64,000 bases of DNA, taken from assembly GCF_949628215.1 (NCBI RefSeq), contig NC_134297.1, positions 2,356,001-2,420,000 of the forward strand, written 5' to 3'. The stretch is from Phalacrocorax aristotelis. Its lineage: Eukaryota > Chordata > Aves > Suliformes > Phalacrocoracidae. Shown here one piece after another: positions 39,601-51,600 of the stretch. The position numbers and the translations under genes are program-made. The notes beneath the pieces are model-generated. The model did not search any database. It was not told the DNA's origin and saw nothing but the letters and a program-made list of their open reading frames with translations. How positions within the stretch are numbered: position 1 is the first letter of the stretch; every line of letters starts with the position of its first letter.

Positions 39601-42600
39601 AGATGTGAGAAAGTGTGACCCTTGGCTGACAAAACCTAGTGTCAGCAAAATACAGCAAGTACAGAGGCAATAACTGATAGAACTTGCTTTGCTCTGGTGG
39701 CTGAAAATTATTATGCCAGCAAGAGCTCAGCCTTGCTGCTGTACGCTGCATCCATCAGGGGCTTATTTTTCTGGTGTATTTTAATGATATAACTACTCTG
39801 GTAAAATTTAAACATGGCCTTAGGCTTGGGATTATTTCACTTTTGAAAATGTGACTTGAATCACTTAAAGACAATTAGATCTTCAGCGGGATATCAGCCC
39901 TTATTTGTCACGTGTCCTCTCCTCTAGATCTTTTACCCTTAATGCAGAGGTTTCTACACAATGTAGCGTCTTGTTGGGCTACCTTGTATGAAACTTTTCT
40001 CACATCTGATGGTTATTATTAAAAGGAAATTTGTCCTGGTAGGCACTCAAGTCTTCAATGAAGCTGACAGTTCACATTTATCTCGGCAGAGTTTTTATTC
40101 CTCAGCAGCTCAAGTACACATCTGTAGGGGTACCTGTGAGGAGCAGGGAGAAGAGGGCAGGAGGTGGGGGCTGTTAGCCAGAAAGGACACGGGATGTTCG
40201 TGTAAGTGAATAGTACAGCCTGTTCATACCCAAGAGCACTCTCCCCAGCAGGAAGGAGAAGGTTGCATAATGCGAGTCTCCTGAGGACATTGCCCACCTG
40301 TTTAACTGGGAGGTCACACACATAATTAATTTCTGTGGCGTTGCTTCCTCGAATGCATTTTCATAAATTGGCAGGGTGTCACCAAGCATTTTGGTCAGGG
40401 CAGAGCAGTTACTTGCATCATAGGCAGCTGATAAAGCCATAATACCAAGTCCACGTGGTCTGAGTGGTACAGTGTGATGTCCATCTGCTGCAACTGAGGC
40501 AGTGAGGGTCATCGGTGCTACAGGACAGGTTATTCATACACAAACCCCACCATAATTTGTGCCAGACAACAAGCTTACTCTCCTGGAACTACTTACTGTT
40601 TTCCATGATTCTCCTTAAGCCCTGCCATGAGATGACAAGACTGGTACCACGAGGTTTGCAGAGTTAACAGGCTGTGGAGCCTGTGTGATCATTGTGGGTA
40701 ACCCTTATTGGTCTGTATGTGTTCCAAGCCAAATGTGCTGGAATTGTGTGCAACTGATTGTAAAAGCACTTCCAATGAAGGCATGAAAAATTAGGTGAGT
40801 GAGGGGATTTCTTTTGCAGAAAGTTGGCAGATACACTGCTTCTTACAGGAGGATAAAGGGGGGAGTGTGAGGCAGCAGCTGCCCTTAGCCTGGTGTAGCA
40901 TGTACTTTGTTGTCTTTTTTGGGCAGCGGAGTCAAGCCTTTATTATGTGAACCTAACAGTACATTCTTTAGGGCCAGGACAGCACCTACACAAGGTGTTA
41001 ATTGGCAGTGTCTTTGGATGTTTATACATTTCAAACAGCTCATGACAAACGAGTGCTGAGTTGGTACACTTCCCAGCATCCATCTTTAGTATTCCTCTGG
41101 TCTACAGAAATATTGCTCTGGATGTGCCTTGACGGAAGGTGCGCTTCTCACTCTTGTACATGCACTTTGGAGCAGAGTTCATTAATTGCTGTTAGAGTAG
41201 TGACAGTAATAGTTATCCATAGATCACTCAAAATGAAAGGATGTACTGGAAACTGTAAAAGTCTGTCCTTTTCAGAGTTTTTGTCAATGATTTGCAGGGG
41301 GGAAGGAAAATAGGCAATAGGCTTATTAAAATACAAACTATGTGGGAGAAAGTATGTTATTAGAATTCAAAGCGATTTTGACAAATTGGAGAAAGGATCT
41401 GAAAAAAAGAAGGATGAAATTAGTATGGACAGTGCACTAGACAGAAATAATTAGGTGAATACATGTAGGTTGAAGACTAGCCAGTTAGTTAGGCACGAGT
41501 CCTTCAGGAAAGGATCCAGGGGTGCTGTGAATCACTGGATGAATACAGCTTAGTAATGCCATGCTGCTGTATAAAGAGATGAGCCTCATAGGGTTTTATG
41601 CCCAGGAGCATGTTGTGCAACAGTTACTTTGCTGCTCTGCATTAGGAAGTCCTTTATTAAAAGTGCTACATCCTGATTTGGGCACTGCATTCAGGATAGA
41701 TGTGACTAATTGAAGACCCACGAGAAAAATGACTACTAGAAAACACGACTATAGAGTAAAATGGAGTTGTAGAGAAGACAAGAGCCATCTTTGGATAACA
41801 GAACTCTAGTATGTAAAGACTATCACAAAGAAAATTATCTTTTCCTTGTTCATGATGTAAAACAAGTAGGAACAGGCATGAACAGAGACAGAAAAAAAAA
41901 GATTCAGTGTAGACATTCGGGAAACCTTTCTAACAATCAAGATAGTGAAGCCTCTTGCCTGGGGAGCTTGTGGAGCCAGCATTGTAAGAAGTCATTAATA
42001 GCTAGTTAGGCAACCCCCAGGAAAAACGTCAACAGAATTGGTTCCACCATCTCAGATTCCCCTCTGTGACTTGATAGCTCCTCAGTAGGAGAGCTGGCAG
42101 TGGTACTTCCTCAGAGAGGGTCCCTAGGACTCTCCTCTGCTGATCAGAACGGTAGGGGTAGCTTGTGTTCCCCCATAAAGGTTTTACTTGGAAACATTCA
42201 AAATATTTAGCATGTATACTGCATGAAGCATTTCACATGTTGCTAGAAATTTAACCCCCTTCTCATTGATAAGTAACAGCCTGGCTAAATGAACACAAAG
42301 AGCCAGAAGCCTACAGGGAATAAACCACAAGAATGTCTGTCTTTCTGCAGATTGACATTTCCAGATGCCACTATCTGGTGGACTTGGATACAGCAGCCGA
42401 GACTCTAAGGGAGCCAAGGTATTCCTCCAACAAAGAAGAGTGGGTAACCATTGCCTACAAGCCATTCCTAGATGCTTCCAGGTATGCTTTACGTGTTTGA
42501 GAGGGAGAGAGAGAGGCTGGCAGGTCTGTGAACTAATTCTGTTCAATATCTGCTTGCAAATGTAGCTGTATACAGGGAGGAAAGGTACACTGGCAAATGC

Positions 42601-45600
42601 CAGCTTGCAATCCAGTTTCCAGTAAAGGCAACTTGCTGGCTACAGTGGAATCATTGTCAAACTTGTACTTGTAATATGTATTATCTAGGTTGCTTTAGAG
42701 GGTGAAGCTAGCTGAGAAGCATGGTGAAAGGATTATTCTTAAAAAGAATCCTCCCTGTGCATTTCTTGCTAAAGTAATGTTTTTTGTTTTGCTTTCTAAA
42801 GAAATGAGGTGTATGTCATCTCTTCCCAACAGACTTTTGAATCTGCTGTCTTATTTCAGCCAAATTCAAGACAGGTCTAAGTCAGTCTCAAAGAGCATGA
42901 ACTCTTACAAATTTTATGAAAGCTGGCAGAGAGAGAGGAGGCAGGCTCATCGAGTGAAAAGTCAGCAAGGTCACACCTTTATTAGGCATCAGATAATCCA
43001 TGGAAGAGACCTCTGTTAGAATTCTTTCTTTGTTAGTTCTGCTGTTTACTGAACAACTTGCTTGTGTGTCTGAATGGGAATTTCTGAGAGGAGCAGATAC
43101 TGAAACTGCTCTCCTCCAGGCTAACGGGGTGGAATCAGGGTTGTCAAACTGGGAATGCTGTTACTACATTCCTGCAGATACAGAAACCCTCAGCTGTAAG
43201 GGGATGGTTATTTAGTCATTTAAAGCTCTGGTCATGTAGCCGTTACAACAGGACAGAGAGGTTGACTGGAAAAATCTCTGTGAAAAACTAACAGAGAGTT
43301 CAGTGCCCTCCTGTATTCTGTGTGAGACCTCATTACTTCCTCTGCAGGGAGGGGTGGGCTAGTAAATGCAGTTTAACAGTGAGAAAGAATGGTAATGTTA
43401 GAGCAACTCCCAGGAGTGCTCTAGTGTTCCCAGCTTGCTGACGCAAACAAGTTTTCTTGACAAGGTTTTTCATGAACTATCTTTTATGAGAGACCTGCTG
43501 TTACATTTGGGCAGGACTTTAGGAAGGGAGAATGAGATGGTCAATGAGTTTTAATAATGAGGCAATAGAAGCATCTGCTTCTGTTTTGCCAAGGGCTCCT
43601 TGTGCAGAGCATATAACCCTGAATATATATTTCTACTTTGAAGAGACATTCATGTGTTTTTAAAGCTGGTTTATCTTGCTATCCTCTGCTGAACAGCCAA
43701 GCTTTGATTGTATGGACCTGGTCTGAAGTCCTTTGAAGTCAATCAGAGGCACTGAGACAGGTCCAAATGAGCCTTTAAGACACGTTGGGGTGTCTTAAAA
43801 CCATGGGGGTGTAATTTGCTAGGGGTAATTTTCCCTTTGAGAGGTAGTGTCTGTCTGCCGCAGAGATGCTAGTCTGCCTAATGAAAGCAAAGTGAATTAT
43901 TCTGGTATGGCTGTACATCTCTTAGACTTCTCCAGAATGTCCTGGATTCTCCATGGCTTCTTTCCACTTTTGCTCATTTTTCCTGTACTTAAATGATGTT
44001 TGGTAGAGAAGGAGTTGGTGTGCCTCATGGGGCTCTTTGAGTTATTGCACTTTGAGTCCCTGCTCATAGCCTCTGAGCTTTTGATTAAAGCTCATGAGAG
44101 ACACACCGCTGCTCTCTCTTCTGAACCCATTTCATATCCCCTTAGATGCTGTGCCCTGCTGAATACAAACCAGCATCTGTCTGGAAGCGACAGCACAGTG
44201 TATCTGCCCCTTTTGTGGGGAGGCAGTTGAGTCTGCAACTGTGGGCCTTGCCACAGGACAGACAGGAGTGCTTTGAATCCTCCACTTCCATGCAGCCTTT
44301 TTTGTTCATTCCTAACTCTGCTGGGGATTTTTCCTGTAAGGTGCATGTACATCTGATGCCATCTCAATCCTGACCCTACTGCAGCCTGCAGTGCTTACCA
44401 GAATCAGTGCAAGGAGTTAAGCTAGAGCCAAACGCATAGCTCAGTACTGAGATGAGTCCTTGTCACTCTCTTCACTGCTTTAATGCTGTTTCTACATGAG
44501 TCACGCTATGTCATTTTTCTTTCTTCTTTCTTCCCCTCCTTCTTATTAGGGGAAATTTATAGGATTAAGGAATGTCCTTATTTACAGCTAAGCCACTGCA
44601 TCCTGCCAAGCATAAATATCTGGCTGGCTTCTCAGGAATTTGGCTAAATACATAGGTAGATATGGTGTTGCAGCTCTGTGCTTCCAGGGGAAATGCTGTC
44701 AAAGTACTTCCTGCCAGGCTGAGGCTGGTAGCTTATTCCCAAGCTTGGCAGTGAAAACCTGTGCAATCATTTTGATTTGATACATGATACTGTGGGTTAC
44801 GTTTAGATCATCTAAATCTCAGCGAGATTCCTAAGGTGAATGTTTCTGGTTGGCTAAGTATGTCTGCAAGCCTGCAGCCAAACTGGTAACCCACTCAGTA
44901 CAGGGGTGTAGATTTCTGTGTGTGGTCCTTCATGTCTGGCTTGTGAAGGGAGAGTGCATGTGGCTGTTACCCCTGGAAGTAATGGCTTGGCTTGTTGTAG
45001 CAAAGGTGGTATCTCACCATGGAGCAGCAGCTTGTTGTGAGAAGCCAGGAGTCACAGAGAGATCCTGAAACTTCAGAGCATATTGACCCCAGTAATGATG
45101 AGATCTAAATGTAGAATACTGGGGGTGGGGAAAGGGGAGCATACTCACTGGCTAAGCAGTCATCACGACCTTAGAACAGATCATCTAAAGGTGGTGGGGC
45201 AGGGAAAGGGATCTTTCTGGCTGCTGTGTCCTCCTTAACAAAAGACGCTGTTGCGTTAGTGGGAGACTGGAATAGAAGAGGGTTTGCAGAGAATGTCCCA
45301 AGAGGAGATCAGGCAGTCAGATCCTTAGGCCTGCTGGTGTCACCTGTCAGCCTCCTCCACTCTTGTTCTTGTGCTGCATGGAAATTCTCCATGCTGTTCC
45401 TTATCAATGCCTCACAGCTGGAGCAGAGGGGAGGTGTGGTGCTCTCACTGGTGGAGGAGGCCAGGTTGCCATAGCAGCAGGTCTGATTTCCATCCCTGCT
45501 GTTAGTACATCCAGAGCTCCCGCAGTCTGGAGCGCTGGGCTCTGTCCCTTCAGCAGACCTTCCGCAGTCTGCAGGTGGGGCAGCTCGAGTGCACAGTGCT

Positions 45601-48600
45601 GGTGAAGGGTGCGTACTTACCTGCCGGATATCACTGATGCTGAAGGAGAGAACCAGCAGTGTCTCCCTGTCTTGTCACCCTGCTTGTCTGACGGATTCCC
45701 TGTTCCCCCTGAAGAACAGTAAGCCACGAACCATGGCCTGCCTAGCAGGGCAAATGCGTAGCAGTGGGCACAGCTTCCCAAGAAAACGCATGGTACTCAT
45801 GGAAGAGCAAAGAGAACCAAGCCACGCAAAGTCTGCTCTGCTCTGTTTTTAGCCAGTGTGTCATTTAAAGTATCACATCTAAAATTGGATACTGCAGATA
45901 AGGTCAAGGCCCCTTTTGTCAGTCCGTCCACAACAGTATGAGCAAGAGAAATTTCAGAAAGGCTCTTTTTAGATTGCCTGCTTCATAATTTTTTGTCATA
46001 TATTTTAAATTTCTTTCTGTAATTTGACCCTTGGAGAAGGGGTAGGGTGGATGAGTGATAAGGGGCTTAGCTGGAACTTGGTGCTCCCATGACTCTGTTC
46101 AGGTCTCTTAAACTCTTCCTGTGTTGCAGTTTGTGACCAATTTGGGTCAAAAGTTTGTTAGCTCCCCACTTATCTCCAGGAGTTTGTTGGCAATGAATGA
46201 GAGAGTGAGGAGCTTCAACTTCATAATAGCAGTGGCAGGTATATGCCTTTGCATTGTTTTGCATCCAACAATTGGAATTTTGCTGCAACATCAATATCAA
46301 GGTTTCCCATGGCAAATGTTCATAATCGGTCTGTTGAGCTCCTTGCTCTGAATGCGTCATAGCATTTCTAAGATAAGTTTGCTTTGTTTTTTTTTCCCTA
46401 AGTGTGACTGAGTTGTAACTTGCATAAAATAATGGGGCTCAAGCAATTCTCAAAAGGGGAAATGACACAAGTTTTGCAGTAGATCGGTGGCTGACAGATG
46501 AATTAGCTAGAGGCAGTTGCCGATCTGCCTAGCAACTAAATGAGATGTGAGGGTCTGTCTCACCCTGCAGACCCAGGCATTAGCTACTGTCCTTTTGTTG
46601 AGATTGGAAAACCTCATTTGCAAAGCAAGTGTTACTGGTGAGTGTTTCTATCTGTTGCTGCAGCAGTCTCGCTGCTAGTCAGCCCTTGCTTTGCTTGCTT
46701 CTGTCCTTATCCCAGTCTGTAGAGTACCAAGCCTTCTAGAGTAGGCACTGCAGAACCTCAGGAGGAGGACACTGAATCTCAAGAGGATGCCACTTCATCC
46801 AGCTGGGAGGCTCTCTAAGGGCATCAATGATGCCCTGAGACTCTTTCAGGGATGCAGCAAGTACTTATATAGTCCAGAAAGTTGTTGGCAGGCCTGATAG
46901 TGCAAAAGGTATGGAAATCCCAGCAAAAACACTTCTGTGTTTTTGTTTCATTTTTATGTGAGACAACAAAGCTAGGCAGTGCTGTCTTTCTTAGAGTTGA
47001 GAAATTGATCATTCTGGGGAGTTTAGCTGCAGGAGAGCAGCAGTAACACAGTTGTAACAGCATGTTAGGTGCTAGAAATTGGTAAGCTGAAAGGATCCCA
47101 GAGCTAGTAGATCTGTGGTGAGAGTTCTTCCTGGGGTCAGACACACAGGACTGTGGGTAGAGTCAGTGAAGATGCATCAAGAACTCCTGTAATGATCCAG
47201 GCTGCTTGTATTTCTGAGCATGTACTTCCCCCCCACCCCCCAGCTCAGGAGAATGATGTATGTCTCAAATCCGGGACCTGCTTGCACACAGTGATTTGGA
47301 GATGTCCCCTGCTACCTATGACGTCAGTGTAAAAACACTATGAAAATGCAGCTTTTGTTATAAAAGGGAAGGAGGAACAGAAGAAGTGTAACTTTGAACT
47401 GAGCTGTGAAGGAAACTGCCAGTGTAGATTTCAGGTCTGCAGCTCAGTGGCTGCAGAGCAAGGCGCATTTGGGGAAAAAAACCATCAAACTCCTTCCCAC
47501 CCAAACCCAAACTCCAGCTCTTGTTCTCTGAAAATAAATGACCCCAGCAGTTCAATTCACTCTTGGTGAACTGGAGGCTTCTGGGACTCACTGTGAGTCT
47601 CACATTGACGTCAGCAAGTGCAAATGTAAATCTCAGCTGGCTCCGATAAATGGTGCTGCTAATTGAATTAGAGAGTACTCCAAGCCGCCAGCTAATTACG
47701 CTCCTCAGGAAGCTGCTTTGTCCAGGTCCATTTATTTCTATACTGGCTGAGCACTCTGAATCTGGCATAGAAAAGGGGAAATATATTACAGCTCCCCACT
47801 GAGGAGCACATATTTTCCAGCTCTTTAGGCTGAGCTGTCTGCTTGCTCCAAACGCTTAGGTTTTCCATCTAGAAGAAATATTCTTAGTGCAAAATTAATT
47901 ATTCGGTCACCTTGTTCTAGCATATCATTACCCTGGTTTGGTAAGAGACCGTCTCATTCCCTTTAATGGTGCTTTCCTCCCTGTTACATGAAATGTTTTC
48001 CCTACTTCTGTTTTACAAGTAACTAAATTATTTTGTAGGTGCATGGTTGGTACAAAACTGAACACCTAGAGGAAGTGCAAATGTTAATGGGTTTTCAGAG
48101 AGCTTTGATCATGATCTTCCTGTGCGTGCCTGTAGCTAGAAGGTACTAGGTCCTGCCCACATGGCAAAGATTCAACTTCCTCCTGCCTCTTCTTTCTGCC
48201 ATTCCCTTCTTTTCTTCCTTCTCATGCTTCTTTCTGAACTCTGCTGTCACTGGGGTAAGAAGTTGAGGTTACAAGATGAAGTTAGGAAGAATCTTCCCCC
48301 GCTACATGTATCAAACTGCTTCCATTCCATGTCAGTCCATGAGCTTGGGAGGCTGGACTTGAACATCTTCGCTTAGCAGTCCTTGCTCCCATTCCAGAAG
48401 AGCCTCCAATGGCATTAATAGAACAGGACTGTTGAGTTGCTTTCTCCTGAAGTCCAGTAGGTAATTTACAGAAATACGCTTAGCACCAAACAGCACTGTG
48501 GTTCCAGCTCTGCCGGGCATACTGGTAACTATGCACTTCTGTCTAAACTGGGAGCTGCTCTGGGTGCTGCAGCAGTTGCTCCCCTAGAAACAAAAAAACT

Positions 48601-51600
48601 GGAAAAGAATTCAGACCCCCCTTGGAATGTGCGATATCTCCCATGTCTGGAGCACAGCAAGAGCTGGGCAGAATTTGCCTGTTGCCTGGCTCTGGCCTGG
48701 AGCCCTCCACTGAAAGAGCCTTGCTGCATCAGTGTTCCAGTAGCACTGCACTAGACTCTTGGCTACCCAGCTTGGAGTGACTGTGGCCTTGACCTTGCTA
48801 CCAACATGCTGCTTGGGAAATCTATGCTGGTTAAGACTACACAGAGTACACAGCCTCTGGGGGACAAATTTAGAAGCAAATGCAAATAGAATATTATATA
48901 TATATTCACTGTAATCTGTCGTCCCAGCCCCTTCATGTGCCATCTGTTGTCTGAGGTTGCTGAGCCTGGTGAAGCGAGGTGACAGGAGGTAAAGGTTCCC
49001 TGTCTGAATTTAAAGGTCTGTCATGACTTCCTGAGCTGTAGGTGCATCAGCAGCCGTGGTTCTCTCACGGATGCTGATAAGAGCAGGCATCCAGGGCTTT
49101 GCTACTGTGTAGTTGCCAGCAGCAGAGAGAGTAGCCTTGTTTTTGTGTCCAGTCTGGACCTCTTTTTAGTGAGAAAGTTGCTGCTGGACAAATACAAAGG
49201 TTGACCTTAAAGCTGTGGGGCAGATATGTTGGTGCTACCATTTTCCATGCCATATTCAGGGTTTCATGTTTTTATATCTGAGATGTGATTCTCTGAGCAC
49301 ATTAATGTTATTATTTTTAACGCCTCTTCTATTTTCTGTTGCCGTTTTTAATCTGTGTCCTTAGAGTGGGTGACTGGAACCAATGTAAACTGTTCCCTTT
49401 TCACCTTTATAGGCCTTGTTAGTGAAGAGTCATTTTGCTATGGCACCAGCAGCCCGACTAGCTAACATCTGGTGGAAACCAAGGACTTCTCATGGACTTG
49501 GCAGTTTGAGTAATACATCATTTCACCTTGAGAGCAGGGTGAAGTTCACTTTTGGGGTCTTCTGTGGCTAAATGAGATTTACAGCTCTCCATTCTTGGAC
49601 CACGTACTTCTTGTTTTGCGGGAGGAGTAGAGGAATGTAGATCAGTTGTGGCCTTTATACACCAATTCACTGTATTGTTATTTGTCATGAGTGCCTTGAC
49701 ATTATGTATGACATGCACTGGTGGGAAGAGCAGCTATCTTCTGCTCCGAGTTCCTCATAATTTTCCACCCTCAGTATTTTTTTCCATCAATCATTCCTGG
49801 CTCTTTTTTGCTTTTCTTTTTACCAACAATTTTTTCTCCTTCCATTTCACTGCTGATATAAACTGTGAAATAGTGAACACTTCCATTTAAACTGCTGCTA
49901 ATAAGGGCTGAGTTGCCGGCAAAGTTGAGGGCACGCGGAGAGCTTTCATTGCTCAGAGTTGTTGTTTCAGGCTGTCTGCAAACTCAGGATGCTTACACTG
50001 AGCTGTCTTATTTTGGAGATTTTTGCTACTACCAGCTCCTGGAACATGCTTTTGTTCTAGAAAGCAAAGCTGAATCCTGCACATTCTGAACATATGCTGT
50101 AAAGACCGTATGAGCACAACTGTGTGAGCTGCATTGGGCCAATATTTTAGAATAGCAACAAGTAAAAGGTATAGGGAGTATTTCTCACAAAAGGTATAAA
50201 GAAGAGGAAGTACAGACAAGATAGTAGTGTTTCTGCAGAGCTGTGAGAGGCACCAGCACTGAGGGTAAACGCAGGGCCTTAGTTCTGTTGCTCCAGCAAT
50301 CAGACCCACCATTACGGGGTGCCCACTGCATCATACAGTGCTCGCCTGGGCAGGCTGTCAATATGTATATGCATCTAGGTCAAGGGGAGGATGGGAGCTA
50401 GGTGCTGTTGTCTGACTGCTGTCAGTTCTATGTCTGGACTGAGGGACTGAAAGCATTTTTAGTGCTAGACTGTATACTCAGCCATCAGCTGAAGGTGCTA
50501 CCTTCCTCTCTGTTCCTGAACTAAACAGCACAAAGCTAGTTCAACAAATTGTTTCATCTTAACCCAAGCACACACCCTGAGCTCTGGGGAATTATGCTAA
50601 TTTCTGTCCCCTTCTTAAAAGGTAGCAGCAAGCTGGTACTCTGCCTTATTTCTCATTTTCCGTGTTTTAAACAGCATCCCAAGCAGCTTGAACACATTTT
50701 CTTTTTCTTGTTTTCTTTTTTCTTGTTTTTCTTTCCTTTTTCTTTGCTAAAGGGAATTGACACGAAACCACACCATTCACAGAGAACAGCCTTGGTAGCA
50801 ATGCTGGGTTGTCAGGCTCAGAGGAGGAGATGCCAGAATAAGTTCAGCAATGACATGATGTTCATTAGCCACAAGAGATGGAGGAGGAAAATCAAGCACT
50901 TGTTTTCAAAGGGATGCTGTTGCTTCTAGTGACTGGAGGGAGGGCTGCCCTCCAATTTCCAAGTGCAAGGAAATGACAGCTGCAAAAATGTTCCTTGTTC
51001 AGAATACACCGAAATTACCATCTTCTGCCTAGTTATTTGCTCGTAAGAGATTATGCTTTGAACATGTTCTCGATTCCAGCACCTCAGGAATTCACAAAGA
51101 GCAACCATTTCCAGTGATTGTTTTATTTAGGAACTTTGCTGGGTGCTTTACAATTTGTATGGGGCCTAAGTATTATCATTGAGCTTTTTGTTCTTCGAAG
51201 TAAAGCAATCAGCATTTTTATATCCTAAAGCACAAGCTGAGTGCTTGGCAAAAAGCAGGCTTAAAAGATGCTGGATGGTGAAAGGAGGCAGAGTCTCACA
51301 GCTAAAAGTGGGTCTTGTAAATTTTAGGAATACAGACTTGCTTAGTCTCTTTGAGAGTAGACAATACTTTCTGCCTCAGTTTCCCCTCTCCAGTGTGGGA
51401 AGAATACTGCTTTGCCTGTCACTTTGTCTAAAGAGGGTACATTTCAACTGAAAAATGCCTTGCTTTGTGCTTGTATGGCATCTTATGTAACAGGACCCTG
51501 CTCCTGAGTGGTGCTATGCCAGTGCAAGTAGATATCACCAGTCTTTTCCTGGATGGTCTTTTACTCCAAGTTGCAGGAGATTAGGAGCTGCTTGTTCCCA

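Larger units (their letters stand above)
34733..42350 (+). other. ALG9 intron 13
   Basis: This is 7.6 kb. It holds a short CR1 tail at 38.0 kb, a poly(A) run near 38259-38276, a purine-rich stretch near 36888-36936 and one protein-like minus-strand open frame at 40174-40512. The rest shows nothing I can name. Confidence 0.6.
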
